A DNA stretch of 64,000 nt from NCBI GenBank assembly GCA_032622095.1, contig CP136064.1, forward strand, positions 136,603,954-136,667,953. Direction: 5' to 3'. The notes beneath the pieces were generated by a model, which saw only the letters and a list, made by a program, of their open reading frames with translations, did not search any database and had not been told where the DNA came from. This DNA comes from Siphonodentalium dalli (taxonomy: Eukaryota > Mollusca > Scaphopoda > Gadilida > Siphonodentaliidae). Position 1 is the first letter of the stretch; each line of letters starts with the position of its first letter. The translations under genes were made by a program, and so were the position numbers. Below, in pieces: positions 43,713-54,459 of the stretch.

Positions 43713-44225
43713 TGACTCAACGAGGAAGGCGAACAGAGGTGTGGGGGCCCAGAACTGATCTGCAAAATGCTTTCCGGACCAGGCGGGGATGACGGGATGG
43801 CAGTTAACTGTTAAGGGCGAACTCCCATTCCTGGACATCGGCGAAACCGGTGCCGATACCTTGGGGGAGAGGGCCGTTGATTGCGAGCCGGGTCGTGCGG
43901 TGTGTCGGTGCCCGAATCTGTCAAAATATGGCTTGGCCTCTCCGTGGCCTTGGAAACTGGCCCGGTAGCAGCTTTCATGTCGATGCTGATGGCGTCTCGC
44001 GTGTCGTAATCAATGGAGCTCCAGAGGCCACCGTGGCCATGCTCCACGCAGGCTTTCTGGATGTCATCTCCAAGGTTAGTCGGGGTCGGTTTCCAGTCGT
44101 TGTACATGTGCTCTCTGGTCATGATACTTGCCGCGTGGTTCGTACCGAAGGCCCGGTCAGCTAGGGACTCGTCGAGGGTGGTGGGCCGTCCACTGGGCTC
44201 TCCCTGCTTGCACATTATACCAAAG
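43713..44225 (-). pseudogene. Third partial copy of the viral family B DNA polymerase
   Basis: Minus-strand residues NLGDDIQKACVEHGHGGLWS, YDTRDAISIDMKAA and PVIPAWSGKHFADQFWAPTP match the plus-strand polymerase at 30880-31230 (there NLGDDIQKACVEHGHGGLWN, GSIDMKANRPAS, LVIPAWFGKHFAEQCCAPTP). It is broken at 43712 by the LINE. This copy is less damaged around motif A. The rest of the second element was not found here. Confidence 0.8.
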
Positions 44226-44418
44226 GTATACTTGGGCTCCCTAGAATAGGTGTTGGGAGCGTTGTTTACCCGAATTAAAAAAGTCCAATCGGACTCCCTG
44301 CTGCTGATAGTATAAAAGCCAATGTTTATAAGCCACCTCGATATTTTGATAGGGGAACAGGAAACTTAATATAATACACTCTCGAATACGGTGTGGATGT
44401 AGTGAATTTCGCAGTGAC

Positions 44419-44676
44419 ATGAATCATAAATATATATCCCCGACCCCAACTTTTAACTGTGGATACGTCAAAGAAAATGCCTTTCATTGCTTTTTTGTAT
44501 ATCCGCTATATAAGCAATCTAGGATAAAACTAGCTGAAGCCTTGTCAAAGTATGAAAGTATATACGCTTTCACATTGCTTTTTGCCAATATTAACTTATC
44601 ATATGTCGAAACCTCTAATTCTAACAGTCCCTCAACAATGTCTTCAAGTTTTATTATTCCGCCGAAGGAAGAATAG
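44419..44676 (+). pseudogene. LINE reverse transcriptase C-terminal fragment
   Basis: The frame includes FNCGYVKENAFHCFFVYPLY and SRIKLAEAL, the Cys/His motif found at the C-termini of several LINE RT proteins. It meets the oppositely oriented fragment at 44644-44991 tail to tail. Confidence 0.6.
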
Positions 44677-44991
44677 CAGGACTATGTTGCAAACCTTGTT
44701 AATTAATTTAATATTATCATTTCTCATAATCAGTGGAAATTTATCTGTGTCGTTAAAATTATTGAATTCACTATCGTGTTTCTCAATATCGCTGAATAAA
44801 TTGGATCTTAAATCCTCAATGATAAAATGCATTTCAGATTCGACACATTGTTTGCCACACATGGAACACAGCCAATGTTCTAATGGTAGTATTGGTTGTC
44901 GATGCCTCCCTTTTTCTATTGCCAATATATGGTTGCTCACGCGCAATCTAGAAAACAGTTCGCGAGCAATTTGATCGTGTGTGAATGACAT
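44644..44991 (-). pseudogene. LINE reverse transcriptase C-terminal fragment, opposite strand
   Basis: ELFSRLRVSNHILAIEKGRH followed by PLEHWLCSMCGKQCVESEMH is the typical C-terminal LRxxxHxLxIExGRH ... CxxC ... ExEMHF end of CR1-like RT proteins. Truncated at both ends. Confidence 0.65.
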
Positions 44992-45023
44992 ATTTATGGC
45001 GCAATTTTGTATTCATCTTTAAA

Positions 45024-47830
45024 TCTATTATATATATTGGAACTTATGTCTGTATGTGTATGTGTGTGGGTGTGTGTGTGTGTGCTATAGTCTCGAAAAC
45101 TGGTCGACCGATCCGACTGGAATTTGGTATGTAGGTATGGGGTCAGAACTTTTGAACATAGGCGACGAATATTGCTACCTTGGCCTAACAATACACCGTA
45201 ATGGTACTTGGCGTCTCGCACAGGAGGAACTAAAAAACAAAGCTCTCAAATCCCTCCATTGTATTCGAGCACAAATAAATACTAAACACCCGCTTCCGGT
45301 AACCATACATGTATATCTGCATCTCTTCCACGCTGTCGTCAAACCCATACTCCTATGTGTGTGTGCGATATGGGCGCCTGACCTAAATATCACCGACTCG
45401 ACCCCATGTGAACAAGTTCACCTAAAATTCTGCAAAATGATACTATCTGCCGGAAAGAAAAGTTCTAATCATGCTGTTAGGGCCGAGTTGGGTGAATATC
45501 CCGCATATATTGAAGCATATACTCGTTGTCTCAAGTACTATTTACGACTCCAAGCAGAAGATATCAACCCACTATTTAAAGCATCTTCAACATTGTCGCG
45601 AGACCATGGATCTACGTTCAAGTCACCACACAGCCTAACTATAAAACTTGCTGGAAATAGAGTAACACCAAATCAAAGTAGCGTGTCAGCCACCGAAAAT
45701 ACTCTGAAGGCATTACACAGAGACAAGTTTTTCCGTGATATATTTGATGACTCGGCATCAACAAATGGCAACAAATTACGTACATATCGCACAGTAAAAT
45801 CCTCGTTTATTCTAGAACCATACCTCACAGCAATTAGTAGACACCAACAGCGAGAAGTAGTAACACTATTAAGAATAAATAACCATTCATTACAAATAGA
45901 AAAAGGCCGACACCAAAGGCCAATAGTTCCACTCGAAGACAAACGGTGTACACAATGCAACTTAAACCAAATCGAAAGTGAATATAATTTTCTCACCGAA
46001 TGTCAACTTTACGCACTAGAAAGAACGCAATTATACAATAAAATAGCATGCACTAATCCCAATTTTCTAGCAATGACTAATCAGGAAAAATTATCATTAC
46101 TTGCGCCAGTCCATGCTGGACGCAAGTAATGTTTTCGGTGCGGATCTTCAATGTCTGTTGTCTGTCCTTCCGTGAATATGTTACGTCATACCGGAAGTAC
46201 ATAGGCCCTACTGTAAAGAATGCACACGGAATAATATGAAATGGTTGCATCAATTGTAATTTAAATCAACATATATACTTAATTTGCATTGTTATCTGGT
46301 TTTATTTTGGTTATAAATCGTTCATAAATGAACAATATTGAATGATTTCTTTCTGGAAACCGATCAAGACGCGATGACGTCATGACGCACATCAGGACGT
46401 CACAAGCTACATGGGCGCGCAAAACACCAGAAATGATCGCGTCGATGTCCAGACAGCTGAGACCCGTATTGCACGGGCAGGCTAAACCATTCTAATTGCC
46501 AACAACTTCGTGTTCTATTATTATAAATATATATATACTGCATGAAAAATAAAAGTGGGCAATAGTACTGCCCATTAGAAGCCTATTCTATGTAACTTGA
46601 AACACGGGAAATGTGTTTAGAGCATGTCTAAAAGATGCGCGCGGAATATATTTTTTTTCGCAGAGACAGTGAGGTGCGAACATATTTCTGGAAAGTTTCT
46701 TTGAAGTTCAAATCATTTTCGAAAGATCATGGTACATATAAATCATGTCCGGCCAAACAGTCGAGCGCGTGGTTCAATTGAGAAACAATTGCACTGAAAA
46801 ATGTGAATGTTGAAACATACGAATTATTAAATGCCCTATTAATTAACTGGGAAAACAACCTTTCTCATTTTCAACGCAATAGACATTTTGATGATATGGT
46901 CCCGAAGACTGTATAGATCAGTCGCTATAAGGGCATGCTCACATTGACACACTGTTCGCGTGGTCGCGTGTCTTTTATTTATTTGTGTCGGTATTTGTAA
47001 CTTACTTTGACGTTTTTTGCCACTGAAGTGCTACGGCAAACACGCTTGACATCATTCTAGTCAAACTAGTAATTTAACCCAATTGGTATATAATATATAT
47101 TAGCATCATCGGCAATCAATCATCTTCACACCCTTCATGTAAACGATGTCTCTATTGTTCTATAAATATGTCAAACAACTCCTACGTATCATTAGTGTAA
47201 TAGATCAACTTGAAATAGTCTGTCCGTATACACAACTATTTCAGCGATGAATGAACTGAGATTTGATATCTATATTTGTTTTTATCGATCTCTCAAACGA
47301 GGAGCCAATACCCGTGGTTCAAAGTGGTGTTGGTAAGACAAAACAAAACATGTCAAATGTGTGATGGGCGCAAGTATAGGCAGCTCCAGTGAGTGCATTC
47401 TAGTTCCTACTGAAAGCGGACGAAACGGGTTTAGCAAATATCTTAAGTAAGGCAATTTTATCTTTCTTTGAATTGAGGAGACTGGCACTCGTATAAATGC
47501 TTGTATTATATGTATACAAAACAATGTCACATGCCCATAACCAAACTACGATGTTATAAAACACTATTACTGGCCCTTAATTATACGATTGCGTTACTAC
47601 AGTGTACATATATTGTTTTGATGCCATAGGTACATACATATTTACCGCACTTATGAATATTATTACTTGATAATGTTATTTCTGTTTCGCATACCACTAT
47701 GTTCATTGTGTTTTTGACATCTAACTGTTACTATGGTGTTTTATGTCAATACATTTATCTTATCTATAGGCACAAGGCGATCACAAAGAAATCCCTAAAT
47801 AGCCCGGACGAAATCGGGCACACCAGCTAG
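45024..47830 (+). mobile_element. 2.8-kb Helitron carrying a LINE fragment
   Basis: The 5' end TCTATTATATATATTGGAAC (preceded by A) matches the second Helitron subfamily at 12225, including the GT microsatellite and the GAAAACTGGTCGACCGATCC phrase. The 3' end is the hairpin GCCCGGACGAAATCGGGC, a short spacer and CTAG at 47827-47830 followed by T. Between them lies a LINE RT fragment (next entry) and about 1.7 kb of non-coding DNA. No RepHel gene. The A|T flanks fit Helitron insertion. Confidence 0.7.
45140..46129 (+). pseudogene. LINE reverse transcriptase C-terminal fragment inside the Helitron
   Basis: Open for about 330 codons from ELLNIGDEYCYLGLTIHRNG to a TAA at 46127. It includes LFHAVVKPILLCVCAIWAPD and ends with the C-terminal box (VTLLRINNHSLQIEKGRHQR, then CTQCNLNQIESEYNFLTECQ). 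The frame begins within Helitron 5' sequence, so the fragment is joined to it without its own start. Length without a stop suggests recent capture or insertion. Confidence 0.75.
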
Positions 47831-49100
47831 TATCCTATACGTTCGTAGTTTATTTTCCCTGATTGGTCTATCGTCAATGCGTACATCATTGCGAAATACT
47901 TCCAGATACCCTGATTTCAATGTCTAAGTCAACAATCAACATCTGTTCACGGTAGTTGGTCTGCGCTATTAATTACAATGTTTTATTACACTCTTATGCG
48001 CCTTTTTCCATTGAAAACGCGTTAATTAAAAATGGTAATGTCAGTTGTGAATTATGTCATTTCTCGTGTCGCCATTGACGTTACGCGATAACTGATCTAG
48101 ACTGAATTTTCGATGTCTGATCTTTCTCCACATCGGGACTTTCAATAATTAATTCTGGGTGTTTTAATCAAATTTGGCGAACCAAATAGTTCACTTGAGG
48201 CGAGATAAGTTTAGGTAAGAAAACGTAAACGTTATTCTCGGAACCATTTGATTACTCTCTATATAACGTGACAATTGTGTGATACATGTTAAGGTAATTT
48301 AGAATTCAGAGAATATTGATAGCATGCAGATAAGATATTTTGGTATGCTATATAGATTCGTGATATTATGCCGTTCTATTCAAACATAGAACCTGTTTAA
48401 AAAACTTTAAATGTGTTTGTTCACATGATATGGCATATTTGAAAAGCAAATTAAGGTCAGTGGACCATATCTCGCATCCATAGAATAAAATAGGCTTAAT
48501 TTTCAGCGTAACCTCTCAATCAGCCCTCAGGGCAAGCACGCAGGGGTGACTCATATTGAATGTCTACAAACGTGAAGGACAATGAAATGAAGAAGTGATT
48601 TATTCCACTGAGCCCGTGCCATATACCTAAACATATATACATGTGTGTGTTTGTGTGTGTGTTGGCGTGCGTGTTGGTGCGCTTGTATGTTGATGTGTGT
48701 GAGGTGGCAGTAACAACTGTTGGTGCCAATCACTGGACCGTCGGTCACACCAGTTCTCATGTAGGTTTATTTTTTTGTAATGGCTATCATGTCAAGGTTC
48801 ATTTAAACGGTCACATTTTGATACAATATAATCAATATATCAAACACATCAGTTGCATTATAATTTAATTTGACGAAGTTTTATTGATTATTTTCCCCGA
48901 ACGAGACTTGTTTCTATCATTTTAAAAATAATTACTTCGGTCTATCCGTATCATTCAACATCACATTCTCCGTACTGACGTTAACAACAATTTCTGGTGA
49001 GTTATAATGATCCCGGCGCCGAGCTCGGGTCGTGTCAGGAAACGTAAACGTATGTTCCCTGGTCGTGTATAGGTAACAGGTGGGCGTGCGTACTTGTAAC
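47831..49100. other. Non-coding DNA
   Basis: No supported gene. A GT-rich tract at about 48640-48700 yields chance frames on both strands. Confidence 0.5.
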
Positions 49101-50027
49101 CAGAGGCGGACTGGGCCAAGAAACCGGCCCGGGAAATAAATATAATACCGGCCCATCTGTTTGGGGGGGGGGGGGGGGGCGTCCACAGTCCACCTTGGAA
49201 AATTCCAACTGCACCCCCCCTTGTATCAGAATCAGTCCAAATACATATTTTTGCATAATTCCATTTGCACCTCTGGTCTAATATCATATATATTCATATA
49301 CCATGGTTCTATATATTCCCGGTATGAGACCATTCAGATATTTTTACCTGAAAAATTGCATAAAATCTAATATCTAGCGGTCTAACTCCAGACAAATGCA
49401 CACGGCTACGGAAAAGAGACCAGGACACACCGGGCTGTTCATGGTTGTTCGGCCCGGGGTGAGAACATTTTGAAAACTATACAAGAAAATCTCGAATCCG
49501 ATAAACTAGACTGGCATCAACTGAAGCGTTCCTATTTTCTTGTAAATTTCAATTGGGGGAGGGGTGCGTAAGAATTTTTTTGGGATTTACAGCTGGGAGT
49601 TACCGTTAAAATCTCGATATTAATGGGGTCTTTACGTGGTGTTATATGATGCCGACAAGTTCATTTAATGTCAAAATTACGATTAGCCAATTCGGCTGGT
49701 TAAACAACACATGTGGCGGCCCACGTCCGGAATTTTCCCGGTCTCCCGATCGGCCATGCAGTCCGCCTCTGCCCTCATGAATTTATGTGAGAAGAGTACC
49801 ATCTTATTGGATACACGGCTGGTTAAACAACACATGTGGCGGCCCACGTCGGTTTCATTTGCGGCCCAAGTTGTGGTTGGGCGGCCCAACCACATATACC
49901 CCCCCCCCAAACCGTAAAAAAACCCCTCGGATTCTCGCTTGATAGAAAATCACGTGGAATCAGAATTTTTCCGGCCTCCGGCCCATCGGGAAATTTCCCG
50001 GTCTCCCGATCGGCCAGTCCGCCTCTG
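49101..50027. mobile_element. hAT-like non-autonomous DNA transposon, 927 bp, nested
   Basis: The left end CAGAGGCGGACTGGGCC and the right end GGCCAGTCCGCCTCTG are inverted repeats. Flanking octamers CTTGTAAC and CCTTTAAC are similar, compatible with an imperfect 8-bp target duplication as in hAT elements. Inside, another right end (GATCGGCCATGCAGTCCGCCTCTG region near 49752-49773) and a repeated GGTTAAACAACACATGTGGC (49700, 49822) show a nested or duplicated relative. No transposase. Confidence 0.65.
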
Positions 50028-51539
50028 CCTTTAACGTCACACATAATTTACAGTATACCGTGTATGTGATATTTTTGGTAGAGGATAGCTGCTATCCGTG
50101 ATTAGGTGTTGTGACTTCACGGGAAGTTTGATCTGTATTTTGTCAATAGGTCGAACTTCCTTCTAACAGTCCGAACTCCCACCGGCTTTTCTGTTTACGT
50201 TTCGCGCATGAGCTATATGCAATTTTTCGTACTTATTAAAATGCAGAGTTAAAATGACGCGAACAAAGTTTTTCATCTGGCTGAATTCAAACTTAATTGG
50301 TTAGAACACGTATTTGAATACGATTATCGGAGTTTACCGAAATTGAATGTGGTATTGAGTGGGAACGTTACATCCTTCCATGTGATTTCAACGACTATTG
50401 GCTGATAAACTGGTTAAAAATCGATTTGAATTGAAGTTCGGGTGACAGTGACGATGACCGTGAATCGTGATGTTGACATTCACATTTAGTCCAGGAGATC
50501 GACCCCAAGAAATAACAAATGTTGCTCATTTTGACGGACAAGTGCTATCCGGTCTAATTTTGTAGTAAAATATATGTAGATTACGAAAATCCATGATAGC
50601 AGTGGTGAATTTGTAGCTTAATTGTCGAAAAACGTGTTTTTATTGACCTACCCGACGACCGAAAATGAAAGAATTTTCCGGCGACGTCATGGTACTACTA
50701 GTCCGGGAGCTAATATGGGTACCCTTGCACCCCCTGGGACTTAACTTCTCCCAACTCATTTTGTTCCTTATTAAGTCCTTCAACTTTTAAGCAATGTTAA
50801 CAAGAAAAAAAAGTGGCCGTATAGACTCCAGACAAAATGGCGTCCATCATGGCCGCCGTTTTTCAGACCAGACCCTAAGTCAGTTTTATGCAATATGACT
50901 TTTTTTTACAAATATCTTCTAGATCGATTCATGCTGTTTGGAACTGGTTGAGTAATGCGACTTTATTTTGTATTTTGTGTAACTGATCATTGGGGCAATT
51001 AAATATGCACTTTTTGGGTTCCTAGCCCCTTCCGTTCCCTCAAAAATTCGAATTTACAGAACACAGTATAAAATTTTACCAAAAAATCACACTTGGGATT
51101 ATAGTCATATTTTAACAAGAAATGAACAGAACTTTGTAATGTAAGTGATGCAAGTGATTATACCTATGAATATTCCAACTCACTGGAACCAAAATTCTTA
51201 CTTTGGCTCAAAATGGCTGCCAAAATGGCTGCCAAAATATGGAAAATGATAAATATTGCCCCAGCGTGTCCTGCAATCGATTACAAGTTGTGGATGATGT
51301 ACAATATTGGCTATTCTGCCTTCTATACATTGAATACTAACATGTCTGATGTGCCATGGTTAATTGTTACTATTGTCACCACTGACATCACCAAAAATAT
51401 TGGACTTTTCTCTCAAAAAGTTGACTTAAATATCGGCAAAAATTAACTTTTCATGTTTGGACCATTTTTGCAATTAAAATGTAACTATCTTTGAGTTGAA
51501 AGGTGTTTATTGTTTTGGTCTATATTAAATGTGTCACAC

Positions 51540-52910
51540 TACGGGATTTATAGACCAAATTGTTCGCCCGATTTTGACAGAACTCTATACTCTCATTAAG
51601 TAGACATGGATAAACTTTTTATATGCAGCCTGTGTCAGGGAGGACGCAGTTATATAGGTGTGGGTGTAATATAGTGTGTCATTTTGACATATTTTTCGAT
51701 GGGTTAATATATAATGCTATGTTTTTATGGTCTGAAATGACTAATATCGAGATTTCTGGTGACCATTCAACGTTTGATACCATTTGATGTCCCGATGGGG
51801 TATATTTTAGAAGTTCTGACACGTCACCAAGCTTCGATACGTGTCACGAAGCTTCGGTAAATTGGATGAAAAATCGCCACAGATTGGGGTTAACGATGCG
51901 AGGTCACATTTTCGCCAGATTTTGACGGAACTGTATACTCTCATTAAGTAGACATCGATAAACTTCTTATATGTAGCCCTGTGTCAGGGAGGGAGCAGTT
52001 ATATAGCTGTCAAATGGGGTATATTTTAGAAGTTCTGACACGTCACCAAGCTTCGGTACATGTCACGAAGCTTCGGTACATAGGATGAAAAACCGCCACA
52101 GATTTGGGGTTAATGATGCAAGGTCACATTTTTCGACATATTTCGACATAACTATATGCTCTCATTAAGTAGACATGGATAAACTTCTTGTATGTAGCAC
52201 TGTGTCAGGGAGGAAGCAGTTATATAGGGTGGATGTAATATAGTGTGTCATTTTGACATAATTACACCATGGGTTAATATATAATTCCATGATAATTACG
52301 ATCTGAAATGACTGATATCAAAGTTTATGATGACCATTCAACGTTTGATGCCATTTGACGGTACGTGTCACGAAGCTTCGGTAAATTGGATGAAAAATCG
52401 CCACAGATTGGGGTTAACGATGCGAGGTCACATTTTTACCAGATTTTGACGGAACTGTATACTCTCATTAAGTAGACATCGATAAACTTCTTATATGTAG
52501 CCCTGTGTCAGGGAGGGAGCAGTTATATAGTAGGTGTAATATAATGTGTCATGACATATTACTCGATGGGTTAATATATAATGCGATGCTAATTATGATC
52601 TGAAATTATTAATATCCGGGTTTCTGGTGACCATTCAAAGTTTGTTACCGGTAACATATGATGTCATATGGTGGTATATTCCTGGAGTTCTGACACGTCA
52701 CGAAGCTTCGGTACATGGCACGAAGTTTCGGTGCATTGGATGAAAAACCGCCACAGGTCTGGGTTGAAGAATGCATTGTCAATTTTTTTTTTGCCACAGC
52801 ACTGGGAGATAAGTACCCAGGGTCACATGTTTCTTCTGATTTTGATAGTACTGTATACTTTTATTAATAAAGATACACCTTGATTAACTTCATGTTGAAT
52901 GAACCAGTCA
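51540..52910 (+). repeat. Diverged tandem array containing GTCACGAAGCTTCGGTA
   Basis: Four imperfect copies share TCTCATTAAGTAGACAT, GGATGAAAAATCGCCACAGA, GTCAGGGAGGGAGCAGTTAT and one or two TCACGAAGCTTCGGTA phrases per unit, at about 51590, 51945, 52160 and 52450 for the first phrase. The AAGCTTCG palindrome also occurs alone near 53045. Unit length varies (about 220-360), with internal gaps. Non-coding. Confidence 0.8.
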
Positions 52911-54300
52911 CAGTATAATTTTCAATTATTGAACATTTAACTTGAATGTCACGAATAATCGGTACATTCATGTTTTTGTTTCGACGTCGACTATGCATAA
53001 ATCTTATTTAAATATAGTAATATATAAATAATAATTAATGTACCGAAGCTTCGTATCTATAGTTTACAAACACCTAATTATTTTCCATAGTGTTAACTAA
53101 AAGTCCCGCCGGCTATGGGTTAAGCCTATTTGAACTTCAAGTGGTCAATTTTCCCTTAGCACGTCATCCGCTGCACCAGTATGTGACAACAAACGCGCCA
53201 TTTTCGGTATTTTTTTCAAACGATAATCTTGCATTTCCACAACTACCCCATTTACTGCACAAAAATCAGAAGCATAAACATATCCAGACCCCTTCCGTAA
53301 CTTCTGGATACCACCAGACTCTTCCTGGACATCTAAACATACACGATCGCTATATTTACGTAGGCTATGATTTTCTGTTCCCGATTAGTGATATTTCCCT
53401 CAATGATAATCAACCAATCAGCAGCTAGATTGTTTTGTTATGCTGACTCAAGTTTCAAGAAGCGTAACTCTATATAATTAGTTGCTTGTAACATATAATT
53501 GTTAAGAAAATCGAACTTTGATCGTGTAAACTGCGCCAATTTTACAAAAAAAAGCTTTACCGTGATACGATAGAAATATAGAAGTCATTGGACATCCTAT
53601 TATCTCCCAGTGGTCCTTTGACCCACATACCCCGTTTTAAAATGGACCATTTTTTGGGGGGTAAGAAATAACACCGATACTCGATTCCTGATAACTCTGG
53701 AAACACAGTTTAGTAGAAAGATACTAATGTATCATGTCATGCTTGTTATATACATATATACTGCACAGTGTCGCATGCCCCATGTCCATCCACTCTCTAA
53801 TCGGAATATTATGACCACAAATGTGACCACACCCAAAATTTATACGTTTTGGAAACTAGTTACGTATATCTACCATACGCCTTAAGCAATTTATCTAATT
53901 TTGAACAGTACAATGTTTAATTGGATTTGAATTAGACCCCCCCCCCATCAACTTAGAAAACAAGTAGAAACCTTCTTAAATCCATTTAAAAACATTGTAG
54001 AAGCCAAGTTTTAAATTATTTAACAATATTAAAATAATTATGGTGAATTTTAACCTTAAAATCATACTAAGATGAAATGGTTGCAATTTGGACGATTTTG
54101 CGTAAAAAGGTAAACAAAAAAATGGTAAAATATTGAGAAAAAAAACATTTTTTCAGCACAATTAGTTATTTAACATTAATAACACAATTACTATTCAACT
54201 TAATCACCAAAATCATGTTAAAATGAAATCTTTACACATTGAAAAAAAAATGAAAATTTTGGGCTTAAAATGTCGAAAAATGCCCGAAAAATCGAAAAAA
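52911..54300. other. AT-rich non-coding DNA
   Basis: Long A and T runs; a 112-codon open frame at 53090-53428 has no domain, no bias and no plausible start context, so it is not called a gene. Confidence 0.45.
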
Positions 54301-54459
54301 AACAAAGAAGGCTACAAATTTGTTCTTGCTATCATGATTTTTCTTCATTACCATACCTAAAACATTAAAAATAACATGATCGCAGCATGTCCGTCAATAT
54401 GAGCAACACTACATCCCGATCTCCTGGACTAATTGTTGTTGACATTTTTTATTGAATTT

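Larger units (their letters stand above)
50470..54450. mobile_element. Possible large inverted-ended element
   Basis: The left segment around 50484-50540 (ATTTAGTCCAGGAGATCG, then ATGTTGCTCATTTTGACGGA) reappears in reverse complement at about 54390-54450 (CGATCTCCTGGACTAATTGT, TCCGTCAATATGAGCAACAC). Weaker similarity extends inward (CATGATAGCA, AAATTTGTAGC). Between them is the tandem array at 51540-52910 and no coding region. It may be one non-autonomous element or two copies of a repeat. Confidence 0.45.

Noticed and set aside
44013-44249. Plus-strand frame opposite the third polymerase fragment
   Set aside because: It is antisense to the minus-strand polymerase phrases; a matching antisense frame exists opposite the main copy for the same reason.
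48640-48710. Coding potential in the GT-rich tract
   Set aside because: It is a simple microsatellite giving His/Thr or Val/Cys runs in chance frames.
53090-53428. 112-codon open frame
   Set aside because: Composition is ordinary for the AT-rich flank, no domain or signal seen, and no splice context.
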